Assembly: GCA_024278955.1 (NCBI GenBank)
Contig: JAJRSE010000119.1
Coordinates: 1 to 64,000 of the forward strand
Length of the DNA: 64,000 bases
Reading direction: 5' to 3'
Source: Planctomycetota bacterium
Lineage (GTDB): Bacteria > Planctomycetota > Planctomycetia > Pirellulales > Lacipirellulaceae
Made by a program: the position numbers and the translations under genes. Below the pieces are notes generated by a model that saw nothing but the letters and a program-made list of their open reading frames with translations, made no database searches and was not told where the DNA came from. This document shows, one piece after another, positions 1 through 9,000 of the stretch; the first letter of the stretch is position 1; each line of letters starts with the position of its first letter.

Positions 1-40
1 TCACATCAGCCCTTCGCCCCGCCGTTGAGGGTTGATGTGA
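1..40. repeat. 13-bp inverted repeat at window edge
   Basis: Positions 1-13 (TCACATCAGCCCT) pair with 28-40 (AGGGTTGATGTGA) with one G-T wobble, around a 14-nt loop. There is no T run, so it is not an obvious terminator. It lies just beyond the broken 3' end of the transposase fragment and may belong to that mobile-element relic, which is inference. The window edge hides whatever lies to its left. Confidence 0.6.
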
Positions 41-107
41 GGGCAGAGGTGCGAGGGGCGGACCCCCTCTGTCGAGCCTGAGCTGAGGTCCAATTGTCAA
101 ATTGATG

Positions 108-410
108 TCACTTTCTACCCACAGATTTTGGCGAAGAGCCAAAACTAAAAGGTCGCTTGATCGCAAATAGAAGTTTGTCGATCTTCAAACCCTGCTGGTT
201 TGGGTAGACGAGTAGGTGGACGTGTTCCGGCATGAAGACGAACGCAGTGAGCCGCCAGTTGTGGTTTGCTATCGCCCGACCAATGGCGATGCTGAGTTGT
301 TCCCGCCGCCACTCGTCATCTAGGATCGGCCATCGATGGTAACACGAAAATGTCAGCTCGTGGATTTCGCCGTGGTCATCGGAGTGTTTGACGAGTTTGC
401 GATGAGGCAT
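108..410 (-). pseudogene. truncated REP-associated (Y1/IS200-like) transposase
   Basis: The first ~80 residues match the HUH-type Y1 transposase family, RAYT subgroup: MPHRKLVKH near the start, then FVFMPEHVHLLVYP with the metal-binding HVH. After KRPFSF the reading frame leaves the family sequence and stops within about a dozen unrelated residues. The C-terminal half, which should carry the nucleophilic tyrosine, is therefore missing, and I could not find it in the other frames down to position 1. ATG at 410 fits the usual family start; a TTG at 446 would add 12 residues. A REP-type hairpin at 464-492 lies just upstream, the usual arrangement for RAYT genes and their REP elements. The gene is probably non-functional. 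Confidence 0.75.
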
Positions 411-457
411 ACGCGGATTGTAACCGACGGCTGAATCAGGTGGCAAACCTTACTGGT

Positions 458-492
<35 letters not shown>

Positions 493-515
493 AACCAGAC
501 AGTGGTGCCTAGCGC

Positions 516-557
516 AAAAAAAGGCCGACACTCAAGTCAAGTGCCTGCCCTTTTTTT
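516..557 (-). terminator. probable terminator of the Cys-rich protein gene
   Basis: On the minus strand an A run, a GC-containing imperfect stem (loop around CACTTGACTTGAGTG) and a run of seven T follow the stop codon at 579 by about 25 nt. The stem has mismatches, so strength is uncertain; the position and the U tract support an intrinsic terminator. Confidence 0.55.
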
Positions 558-578
558 GAATGATCTTCACGGCAAATC

Positions 579-899
579 TTAGCCGCGAACTTTTACTGCT
601 CCGCGACGATTCACAACAACCTTCACCGTGTGGCCACAGCAGGCCCAGGTGTAGGTGCCGATTTGACGGCCAAATGCGCCACTTCGCCAGCAAACAGTCG
701 GTGCCTCGGTGCAGCAGCCGGGAATGCAAACCGTGACGTTTTGCGAGCAACAGCTGCAAGGCGGTGCCACACAAAGCGTGGTCTGAATTGGTGCCGGTGG
801 GCAAACACAGCAATTGTTAGCCGAGCTAATCTCGGCAGTTCCAGCCAAGGTGCCTAAGGCAATCACAGCAATCGCTGCAACATTACGTAATCGAAACAT
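579..899 (-). CDS. small secreted cysteine-rich protein
   Basis: A 106-residue protein. The N-terminus MFRLRNVAAIAVIALG is a clear Sec signal peptide ending near SSA-NN. The mature ~80 residues hold about 13 cysteines, many as CC or CxC pairs (NCCVCPP, CSCC, GCC, ACCGH), ending in a basic tail. The start at 899 is preferred to an ATG at 920 because GAGAGAGGGG lies just upstream of 899 and the signal peptide then begins properly. The Cys spacing suggests an exported disulfide-rich or metal-binding protein; I recognise no named family. It has its own likely terminator and no operon partner, since the next gene (protoglobin) ends 190 bp upstream on the same strand. Confidence 0.7.
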   Translation of the reverse strand: MFRLRNVAAIAVIALGTLAGTAEISSANNCCVCPPAPIQTTLCVAPPCSCCSQNVTVCIPGCCTEAPTVCWRSGAFGRQIGTYTWACCGHTVKVVVNRRGAVKVRG

Positions 900-1090
900 G
901 ATCTGTTTCCCCTCTCTCAAAAAAAACCAGCTATCTCAGCGGCATTTCCTAGAACGATACCGCATCCCTAATCCCTATTCTCAACTCTATTTCACAATGG
1001 CGATAGTGCAAAGGTTACGAAAAACGCGAGGTTTCTGCGGATTTTCATGTTGCGAAAAAGCAACATTTCCTGCCGTTGCTGCTGCCCGAA

Positions 1091-1705
1091 TTAACCAGCC
1101 GATGCTTCGGGCATCGCCTGCTTGGCATAATGGCGGGTAATCAGGTCGTTCTGCAACCACAGCAGCTTATTAAAAGCACGGAGAGTGCTTGCCTGAACGT
1201 CCGAGGCGAGCCCAAGGCTTAGAATCGTCGATAGAATTGCATCTGCTACAAACCCCATCAACGCGTTCATTTGCACAAGCGGCACTTCGATTCCAACACT
1301 TCCCATACCCGGTGTGTGCATTGCACCAACCAAATCGAGATAAGCAACCATTTTTTCGTCGTACGGCTTAGTCACCAGGGTCACCAGATAGCGTCCCAGG
1401 TGTTGCTTGCGAAACTTAATCACCTCGTCATCCATCTTGAGAGAATCGACATTCTGGGCGATCGAGCCTTCATATCCGTGCTGCCGGGGCACAAAATGCC
1501 TCCAAGTTGCATCATACTGAGCAAGCTTATCGTAGACCGCGTCAACCAACTGGGGGACAATCGGAGCCAGGGATTCAGCCGAACCGTGGATCGCGCTGAT
1601 GTCCTCTGCCGAAAATTCCATGAAGTTCGTGAGATATTCAAATCGATAGCCTAGGTCGTTTTCCAGGCGAGCTTCGTCTATTTCCTGCATCGTTGCGGTC
1701 CCCAT
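1091..1705 (-). CDS. protoglobin-family heme protein
   Basis: A 204-residue single-domain protein of the protoglobin/globin-coupled-sensor fold. Visible family marks are the helical block LGYRFEYLTNFMEFS, WRHFVPRQHGYEG around residues 68-80, and RKQHLGRYLVTLVTKPYDEKM (99-119), in which His102 is the likely proximal heme ligand, followed by AMHTPG. There is no methyl-accepting or cyclase output domain, so it is a stand-alone globin that probably binds O2, NO or CO. A second ATG at 1690 has a better ribosome site (GGGGA, 8 nt upstream), so the first five residues may not be translated. It diverges from an Rrf2 regulator across ~110 bp, which suggests control by that regulator. Exact ligand and role cannot be read from sequence. 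Confidence 0.85.
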   Translation of the reverse strand: MGTATMQEIDEARLENDLGYRFEYLTNFMEFSAEDISAIHGSAESLAPIVPQLVDAVYDKLAQYDATWRHFVPRQHGYEGSIAQNVDSLKMDDEVIKFRKQHLGRYLVTLVTKPYDEKMVAYLDLVGAMHTPGMGSVGIEVPLVQMNALMGFVADAILSTILSLGLASDVQASTLRAFNKLLWLQNDLITRHYAKQAMPEASAG

Positions 1706-1761
1706 TTATCAAGGTTTCGTGAGTCAAGCCTTACCTACCCCCCTCGCTTGGCGGGCAAGGT

Positions 1762-1782
1762 GCGTCTAAATTGGAAAGACGC
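1762..1782. promoter_or_regulatory. candidate Rrf2 operator in divergent intergenic region
   Basis: GCGTCT (1762-1767) and AGACGC (1777-1782) form an inverted repeat with a 9-nt spacer, between the protoglobin and Rrf2 starts. Rrf2 proteins bind dyads of comparable overall length, often AT-richer. The regulatory assignment is inference. Confidence 0.4.
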
Positions 1783-1815
1783 GTCCGGAGAACAAGGATA
1801 CGTGATACAAACCGG

Positions 1816-2313
1816 ATGTCAATGTCCGATTACAATAAGAGCTCTTCCATGATTTCGCAAACCGTAGAATATGCCCTCCGAGCTGTGGTGCATCTGGCAG
1901 CAGAAATGCCAAATAGCTGTACAACGCTGCAAATAGCAGGAGTTACCCAGGTGCCGGCTGCGTATCTCTCGAAGGTACTTCAGAACCTGACCAAAGCCGG
2001 GATTGTTAAGTCGAGGCGAGGTGTTGGTGGGGGAGTTTCTCTGGCCCAAGAGCCTAAAGACCTGACTATTCTCGATGTTGTCAACGCGGTCGAGCCAATC
2101 CAGCGAATCAAAACTTGCCCTCTCGACCTCAAGTCCCACGGCACCAACCTTTGTCCGCTGCACCGCCGAATCGACAACGCGCTGGCACAAGTCGAAACGG
2201 CCTTTCGCACGACCACGTTGGCAGAAGTCTTAGGCGAGTCCGGCGAGCCCAGGCCGCTTTGTGATGTCGGTCTTCCCATCACCCCGATTTCCAAAGATTT
2301 CAAAAGCGAGTGA
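1816..2313 (+). CDS. Rrf2-family transcriptional regulator, Fe-S type candidate
   Basis: A winged-helix regulator. The core begins MISQTVEYALRAVVHLA, the usual Rrf2 opening, followed by the DNA-binding helix region (VPAAYLSKVLQNLTKAGIVKS) and the wing RRGVGGGVSLA. The second half carries cysteines in TCPLDLKSHG and LCPLHRR, matching Rrf2 members that ligate a [2Fe-2S] or [4Fe-4S] cluster (IscR/NsrR relatives). Starts at 1816, 1822 and 1849 are all possible; 1849 gives the standard family N-terminus and has AAGAG 7 nt upstream, while 1816 adds eleven polar residues. It diverges from the protoglobin gene, so a redox- or NO-responsive switch for the globin is plausible, though not shown. A tRNA gene lies about 35 bp past its stop on the other strand. 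Confidence 0.85.
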   Translation: MSMSDYNKSSSMISQTVEYALRAVVHLAAEMPNSCTTLQIAGVTQVPAAYLSKVLQNLTKAGIVKSRRGVGGGVSLAQEPKDLTILDVVNAVEPIQRIKTCPLDLKSHGTNLCPLHRRIDNALAQVETAFRTTTLAEVLGESGEPRPLCDVGLPITPISKDFKSE

Positions 2314-2348
2314 AGCGAATACGGAAAGCGGCGGGAAAAAATACAGAG

Positions 2349-2421
2349 AGCGGCGGAAGGGACTCGAACCCTCGACATTCTGCTTGGGAAGCAGAGACTC
2401 TACCAACTGAGTTACCGCCGC
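2349..2421 (-). tRNA. tRNA-Gly (anticodon CCC)
   Basis: Read on the minus strand the gene folds into a full cloverleaf: acceptor GCGGCGG/CCGCCGC, D arm with AGTTGGTA loop, anticodon stem TCTGC/GCAGA with loop TTCCCAA (anticodon CCC), variable loop ATGTC, and T arm GAGGG-TTCGAGT-CCCTT with one G-U. The 3' CCA is not encoded. Confidence 0.95.
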
Positions 2422-2596
2422 AGTTTCGTGAGCCCCTATTCTACCGAGGCTAAAGTTTAATCGCAATGGACGCTTTCTGATAACCGTTCACGCATTGAAA
2501 CAATGGAACCCTAAACGGCAAAGGTGCCGATGATTTGTTGGCTGAGCCTCAATGGGTTCGTCTGCCGAAAAATTCATTGACGGAAGCAATGCTGCT

Positions 2597-5500
2597 TTAT
2601 CGCGACTCAGCGCTGGGTTTTAGTTCTTGCTGGATTGCTTGTTCAATTTGCTCGGCTAGACGGACTTGTTCGGCATCGTCCCAGTGGAAGGCGAATTCGG
2701 TTTCGGGGCGTAGAAAGTACAAAACGCTTTCTACGGGTTTTGCCCCGAGGGCCCTTTGGCATGCCGCTGCGTAGACGGCCATTTGCATGGCGTAGTGTTC
2801 TGCTGTTTTGGGGACTCCGGCGGCATCGACTTGGTTCGACTTGTAATCTAATACGTGCCAGCCGCCAGCGGTGTCGAGATAGAGACAATCGATGTAACCT
2901 TGGAGGTAACGACCCTCGTAGGGTTCTTGCTCGGGAGGCCAGGGCAAGACGAATTCGACTTCTCGGCGGATTTCCTTTGCTTGGGCTAACTCGGCGGCTC
3001 GGCTGCTTTGCAAGAAATTCTCGACTAGTCGAGTTGCTTCTTTGGCAGCGTGCTGTTCGCCAGCTTTCATGTACTGAAAAGCTAAATGGTTGCAAAGGGC
3101 AGGAATGTCGTTGTTGCCGGCGAAGTTGATGCGCTCTAACACGGCATGGACCAGCGAACCGAAGTTGCCAGGGTCGACAGGAGATGATTCGGTTTGTCGC
3201 TCTGACAATTTAGTTTGCGTCTGGCCTTCGCGAATGATATTACCGGATAAACGAGAAAACGAGAACCGTTTTCGGGCTTGCACATCGACAGGAATCGCAG
3301 GAACCGAGTCGGGGATACTGCCGCCGCCCGAGGCAACCAGGCTACGGGTTTTTTCGACGAGTTTTTTGAGGTCGGTTCCCCGCGATTTTGTGGCTATTTC
3401 TCGCTCCGTGGAAGATTCCTCGGTAGTGACTTGTACTAGAGGGTTGCCGTAGTCTTCGGGCAAGCAGGCTACGCAGCGGCCACTCGAAAGAGTGAATCGC
3501 TTGCTTAAGAACTTGAGCCAATCGCTGGTTGGTTTTTCTAAATCGGTGATGCTGCTGGAAAGAAGGAGATAGTCTGCCGCCCGGGTGCATGCAACGTAAA
3601 GCAATCGTTTGCGTTCTTCTTCGTCCTGTTGGTTTTCGACGAATCGATGCAGGTCCCAGCCTACGCGGTCGCCTCGTTTTTTGGCTGGAACCAGCGGGCC
3701 AAGTTGTTTGTTCAGGACGGGGTGGTGATCGCCAAGGCGGCCTTTGCGGTTGAGGTCGGGCACGACAACAAGCGGGAACTCGAGCCCCTTGGCATGGTGA
3801 ATGGTCATGATGCGAATTACGGCGTTGTCCGATTGGGTCGCGGCTAAGGGTTCTTTGGGGGTTCGTACGACGAACTCCGAAAGTTGGGTAATAAATCCAT
3901 TCAAATCGCCGGGGCTTCTTTGATCGAGGACCCGAGCTTGCTCGACAAGCTTTTGGAGGTTCGCCATTTTGCGTTGGCCAAGGAATTCGCAGAGAAGTAG
4001 TGCGTCGTAGCCCGTTTGTGCAATGGCTTCGTTGAGTAGTTCGGCAACGAGGAGGCGGTCTTTTCGTGTTCGCAAGTCGCCAAGAATGGTTGCGGCGCGA
4101 GCGACTTTGGCTTGTTCTTCTGGCGAAAGATTGCTGGGAGGGGTCGAGGCGGTGAGCCCCGCGTTGAGCGACCCTTGGGTTTGCACGAGCCAAAAGAGGG
4201 TTTCGTCTTCTAAGGCAAAAATCGGACTTCGCAAGACGCCAGCGAGGCTCAGCTCGTCGGCAGAGCTTGCGATTGCACGCAAGAGGTGGAGGACATCGTA
4301 GATTTCTTGCTGAGCATAAAATGCGTGGCCGCCTGCGAGGTAGTAGTCGAGCCCTTGCTCTCGCAGAGCTTCTTCGTAAATGGCAACATCGCTGAGCGAT
4401 CGCATTAAAATTGCAATATCGCCAAGCTGTAAGGGCCGGACGTCGGATTGCTCGGACGGAGTGGCTACCAGAGGTTCGCCGGAGTCGATCAATTGAGCTA
4501 AACGCTTGGCAATGAAACGGGCTTCGCGAACACGGGCGCGACTTGTTGCGCCTAATCGACTTGAAGAGCCTTCCTCTTCGTTGCCATCGCCGAGGGCCCA
4601 GAGAAATTCGACCGCTGGGGTGGGCGCGACTTGCGAGCGGCTTGCCTGCAAGGGTTCGTAGGGTTCGCTGAAAGCAGAATGAAAGAGTGCGTTGACGAAG
4701 TCGAGGACGGCGGGGCTGCTGCGAAAGCTGGTTGTCAGCGAGAGGCGATTTTCTTGGGGCAGGGTTGCCCGCAGCTCGCTGGAGACTCGCGGCTCGGCCC
4801 CTCGGAATCGATAGATCGACTGCTTGAAATCGCCGACGACGAACAAGCCTTGCTGCTTCCAGTCGTCGCCGCAGAAGGCTTTGACGATGGCGACTTGTAG
4901 CGGGTCGGTATCTTGAAATTCGTCGACCATGAGGAGTCGGGCGCCGCGGTTTAAGCTTTTCCTGATCGACGGATAACGTGAATCGGTCAGCAGCTGGTGG
5001 GCGCGGAGGAGCAGGTCGTCGAATTCGAGGACGTTTTGATTTTGTTTCACTTGGGTGTAGGCGTCGGCAACGTCGGCCACAAGATGGAGCAAGTCGTGGC
5101 CTGTGGTGGCGGCTTCGAGCAAGGAATCGTTTTCTAGTGAGTAAAGCAGGGGCGATTTTTTGAGCAGCTTTCGCACGGCTTCGTTGGCTGCTTTGTAGTC
5201 GTTGAATTGTTCGAGGTGGTCCCAATCTTTTTTGGTGCAAACCCCTTGCACACGGGCGAGCTTGATTAGTCGGTTGACGGTATCCTGCGGTGCGTCGCTG
5301 TCTGGCAGTTCGGTGAACGTCTGAAGGATATTGGCAAAGTGTTCTTTGAGTTCTTCTTTCGAGACCTGGCCGGTGCGGCAGAGTTCCTGTAGCTGCACAA
5401 CCGCTTCGGACTCTAATATTTCGGCTATCGCGGTTGGTACGAGGGTCTGTTTGAAGAATGCTTGCCAACTTTTGGCGATTTGTTCGGGGGTTTTATCGAG

Positions 5501-6091
5501 CCATTGGGCGATGACGGGCTCGGGGCTTTCGCCAAGCAGGCGGACGACGTTGTCGCGCAAGCTGCGCAGGGTTAGGCGTGTTGCGAGTTGAATGACCCGT
5601 TGGTCGCCATCAAGAAGTAGCTGGCGCAGGTGGTCGTCGACTGTTTGTAGTCGAAGCAAGTCGGCGGCGGGCGGGTCGAGCAACTCGAAACGGGGATCGA
5701 CCTCGGCCTCGGCGGCATGGTTTCGCAGTAAGGTTGCGCAGAACGAGTGGATGGTGCTGATTCGTGCGCTGTCGAGCGAGCGAATCAGCTGGTTCCACGT
5801 TTGCCGTTCTTCTGGATCGGATGCTTGGCAAAACCGCTCGTAGCAGCGAAGGCGAATTCGTTCTCGCATCTCACGGGCGGCTGCGTCGGTAAAGGTGATT
5901 GCGACCAGCTCGTGAAGCTCGGCTGAGGGCTCAGACAATTGAGGATCGAGGTACGACAGGAAACGCTGGGTAAGGACAAACGTTTTTCCGCAACCGGCAC
6001 CGGCTGAGAGCGAGACCGTGTGGGCATGCTTTTCGAGGGCCGCTTGTTGTTCGGAGGTAAGTTTTACCGTTTTCACAGAGGGGGTATTCAT
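2597..6091 (-). CDS. addA: AddA-type helicase-nuclease subunit
   Basis: A 1164-residue UvrD-family superfamily 1 helicase with a C-terminal PD-(D/E)XK nuclease, the AddA/RecB arrangement for processing double-strand breaks before recombination. Visible motifs in order: Walker A GAGCGKT (31-37), motif Ia ITFTDAAAREM, Walker B DEFQDTD (390-396), motif III GDFKQSIYRFRGAEP, motif V IMTIHHAKGLEFPLVVV, motif VI LLYVACTRA, then the nuclease with GSLVHAVLERI (~973) and HVLDYKSN (catalytic D1082, K1084). Length is close to Bacillus AddA (~1230). Its ATG overlaps the stop of addB by 4 bp (ATGA), so the two are co-translated and probably form one complex. No key helicase or nuclease residue appears lost. 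No chi-recognition inference is possible from sequence alone. Confidence 0.95.
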   Translation of the reverse strand: MNTPSVKTVKLTSEQQAALEKHAHTVSLSAGAGCGKTFVLTQRFLSYLDPQLSEPSAELHELVAITFTDAAAREMRERIRLRCYERFCQASDPEERQTWNQLIRSLDSARISTIHSFCATLLRNHAAEAEVDPRFELLDPPAADLLRLQTVDDHLRQLLLDGDQRVIQLATRLTLRSLRDNVVRLLGESPEPVIAQWLDKTPEQIAKSWQAFFKQTLVPTAIAEILESEAVVQLQELCRTGQVSKEELKEHFANILQTFTELPDSDAPQDTVNRLIKLARVQGVCTKKDWDHLEQFNDYKAANEAVRKLLKKSPLLYSLENDSLLEAATTGHDLLHLVADVADAYTQVKQNQNVLEFDDLLLRAHQLLTDSRYPSIRKSLNRGARLLMVDEFQDTDPLQVAIVKAFCGDDWKQQGLFVVGDFKQSIYRFRGAEPRVSSELRATLPQENRLSLTTSFRSSPAVLDFVNALFHSAFSEPYEPLQASRSQVAPTPAVEFLWALGDGNEEEGSSSRLGATSRARVREARFIAKRLAQLIDSGEPLVATPSEQSDVRPLQLGDIAILMRSLSDVAIYEEALREQGLDYYLAGGHAFYAQQEIYDVLHLLRAIASSADELSLAGVLRSPIFALEDETLFWLVQTQGSLNAGLTASTPPSNLSPEEQAKVARAATILGDLRTRKDRLLVAELLNEAIAQTGYDALLLCEFLGQRKMANLQKLVEQARVLDQRSPGDLNGFITQLSEFVVRTPKEPLAATQSDNAVIRIMTIHHAKGLEFPLVVVPDLNRKGRLGDHHPVLNKQLGPLVPAKKRGDRVGWDLHRFVENQQDEEERKRLLYVACTRAADYLLLSSSITDLEKPTSDWLKFLSKRFTLSSGRCVACLPEDYGNPLVQVTTEESSTEREIATKSRGTDLKKLVEKTRSLVASGGGSIPDSVPAIPVDVQARKRFSFSRLSGNIIREGQTQTKLSERQTESSPVDPGNFGSLVHAVLERINFAGNNDIPALCNHLAFQYMKAGEQHAAKEATRLVENFLQSSRAAELAQAKEIRREVEFVLPWPPEQEPYEGRYLQGYIDCLYLDTAGGWHVLDYKSNQVDAAGVPKTAEHYAMQMAVYAAACQRALGAKPVESVLYFLRPETEFAFHWDDAEQVRLAEQIEQAIQQELKPSAESR

Positions 6092-9000
6092 TCGTTAGTG
6101 GGCGGAGCCTCGGGCTCTAGCTGCTTCTCCAGGCTACGGACATGGGCAACTCGGCAGATGGTGCTCAGAGAGCAATACCGTGTGCAGTGTTGGTCCTCGT
6201 TGAGTACAGGAAATTGTCCTTTACGAATTCCGCCGACCAGTTGGCCGATGCGTTCGAGTAGGACCGGCTGGAGTTCATTCCACTGGTCGGAAGTGCTGAT
6301 CGCTTGGTCTTTCAGGTCATGAATTTCAAGGGCATTGCTTTTTTTGCTGTTAAACCCTTGTCCTTGGATGCTCCAATAGCCGGTCGAGAGCGCGACGGCA
6401 CCTTGCTCGGCCAAGAGAAGGCGTTCGGCTGCCAGGGCGTAGAGTGGCAATTGGAGTTGCCGTCCGCTGCGGATTTTTTTGTCCTCAAGTTTTACTTCTG
6501 CGCCTGATTTGTAGTCGATGATGTTGAAGACGGTTGTCTTGCCGACGCGACCGACGTCGACGCGATCGATTTGTCCGGTAAGCAAGATTTGCTCGTGACC
6601 TAAATCGAGTTCAAAAGGTATCGCGACCGAAGCGTTGTCGTCGGAGGAGTCGCCAGAGTGTACCTCGGGGCCGAAACGCACTTCGAAATGCGTGGGGCGT
6701 AGAGGCTGGTCGAGATGGCTCCACTTGGCTTGGTAGTCGACTTCCTGCTGAGCGTACTGTTCTGCCCAAGCGCCGATCTCTCGGCGTTCGATTTCGCGAA
6801 GCCAATGCTGGAGCCCTTCAAGAGGGGTTGCGATGACCGTGTCGGAGAGGATTTTGTGAAATCGTTCGATCAGTTGCGAAGCGTCCGAGCCGAGGCTTTC
6901 GGCTCCTCCGATTTCTAAGTGTGCATGCAGGGAAGCGAGTACTTGGTGGAGCAGGCTCCCACGACGCCGAGCATCGCTGCTAAGCGTCAGTTCGCTGGGA
7001 GGCTGGAGCATCAGAATCTGCTCGCTAAAAAACCGGAAGGGGCAGGTCGCATAGCCTTCCAGCTGGCTGGGGCTCCAAAGGTGCTTCGTGTCAAAGCGTT
7101 TTGCAAGCACTCCTTGAGAAGTTTTGTTGAGAAGCAAGCCGTCGAAAGATCCAAACTGCCCTCGCTCGCCTCGACGAGCCACACAATCGATGTTGTCGAG
7201 CAGGGCGAAGCCTAATTGCGACGATTTTGGCTGGGCTGTGATTCCGGCGAGCCAGGTTCGGTCTCCTGTGAGAGCATGCGAGACCGATTGCCGGCGGAAG
7301 CTGGCGATACTCATGGGGGCGAGCGAATCGGGCTTGATGGTGCTTTCGCCCAGAGACATTTCTTTTCGGAGAATCTTTTGATTGCCAAAGCAGTGCTGAA
7401 GCTCGGTCAATAACGGGCTGGGCGAAAGCGTTTGGCCCTTGGCGTCTAATGCGGCGTAGCTGAGTGTGAGATGCCGGGTTGCGCGGGTTACCAACTCGTA
7501 GAAGAGCAGCATCTCGTCGCCGGCGTGTTGGGTTTCGGGCGGCTGCTGTTCCGTAGGTTGTTCCATCCATTCTAAATCGTGTGCGTGGAACAACGGGTCG
7601 GTTGGATCAGAAGACGAAAAAGCTTGCTCTTTGAGACCTGCCAAAAAAACGTAGGGGGCCGAGACGTGGCGTGCTGCTTCGGCGCCAAGGATTTGCACTC
7701 GCCCAACGGCATCGTGGGCGACGGGCAATTGCAATTCGGTGCCGACGCGATCGAGGAGATCGAGAAGCTGGCCGACCGAAAGTTGCGCCGCATTTTTGGA
7801 CGAGCAACTGTCGACGTTGGCGAGTGAAGTGAGTGCTGTTTGGAGAATGTTCCAGGCCGTTGCCAAGTCTTGCAGTGGAGAAGTGCTTTTCTCGCCCGAC
7901 TTGGCAAAGAGATCGAGCCCCGAGAGGAGTCCTTCTAGGTGGCCAATCCATTGGGCAACGGTTGCCTGTTGTGGAAGCTGATCGAAGAGCGTGGCCAGTT
8001 CTTGTAGCTTGCTGTGCGATAACTTGGCGCGGGAGGCAAGTTTTTCTCGTCGCTCTATTCTTGAGGTTTTCTCCTGTCCGGTTGCTTCGGGCGCAAAGGC
8101 TGCCCAATGTTTGAGTTGTTCGAGCACGAGGCTTCTGCCCAGGGGGTGTTGGGCTGCTCGTATACAGATTTCGATCGCGATGCGGGCGTCGGGGGCGTTG
8201 TGATTTTGCTCTTCTGAGGAGATATCAAAACGGCGAAAGAGGCGGTTGCCTACGACGGCCAACAATTGCCGAAAGGGCCAGTCCTCGTTGTGCAATTGAA
8301 GTAACGTACGTATTGCCCGGTGAAGCGGCGAGCTGGCAAGGTCTTGCCATGGTCCTAAAGCGAGAGGAATCCCATGGTCGATAAACACCTCGTGGATTCG
8401 CCCCGCGACGCCTCGCAAGCTACGGAAAACGACGACAATTTCCTCGGGCCGCGCTTGGCCAGAATGCAACAGGCTTTTGATTCGCCTGGCGAGTTCCTCG
8501 ATTTCGCCATGAACGCCCTGGGCGGCTAGGATCTCGATTCCGTCGGGGCTTAGCGCCGAAGCGATTGATTGGTTGGGGCTGCTAAACAGGTGTTGTTCTA
8601 AGTGGGCTAAGGCAGGGAGAGCGAAGTGGGCTTGGGAGGCGGGGAGTGTTTCCAGAGCGGGTAACTTTTTCTTGAGGCGGGCTAGGGTGTTTTTTGGTTT
8701 CGAGAAGAGGAGCGACCGGCCGCCCGTTTCGAGGGAACCCAGGTCGAGAGTTAGCGAGACGAGCATCTCAGAAGACTTGCCGGCGAGCAGCTTCAAGATG
8801 TCGTATTGCGAGGAAGTAAAATCGCTGAATCCGTCGACCACGAGTAGGGAGATTTCGGAACTCGCGTTGGTCGAGCCTTTTCGTAGCTCGGTTTCACGCA
8901 ACTCAGTTTCACGCAGTTCAGTTCGGGCAGCCCAGAAGCGCCCTTCGGGATCGTAGAGGTCGTTGTCGTTCAAAAACTGTTGGTAGAGGTGGTAGATTGC

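Noticed and set aside
814-1140. Plus-strand frame between the Cys-rich gene and the protoglobin
   Set aside because: It overlaps the ends of both genes and has no ribosome site; an ATG at 996 with a C/T-rich leader is intriguing but gives only 48 codons overlapping the globin 3' end.
3342-5468. A 708-codon open frame on the minus strand inside addA
   Set aside because: It lies in a shifted frame of a well-supported AddA, is Arg/Pro/Ser-rich and has no recognisable motifs; it is a consequence of codon bias.
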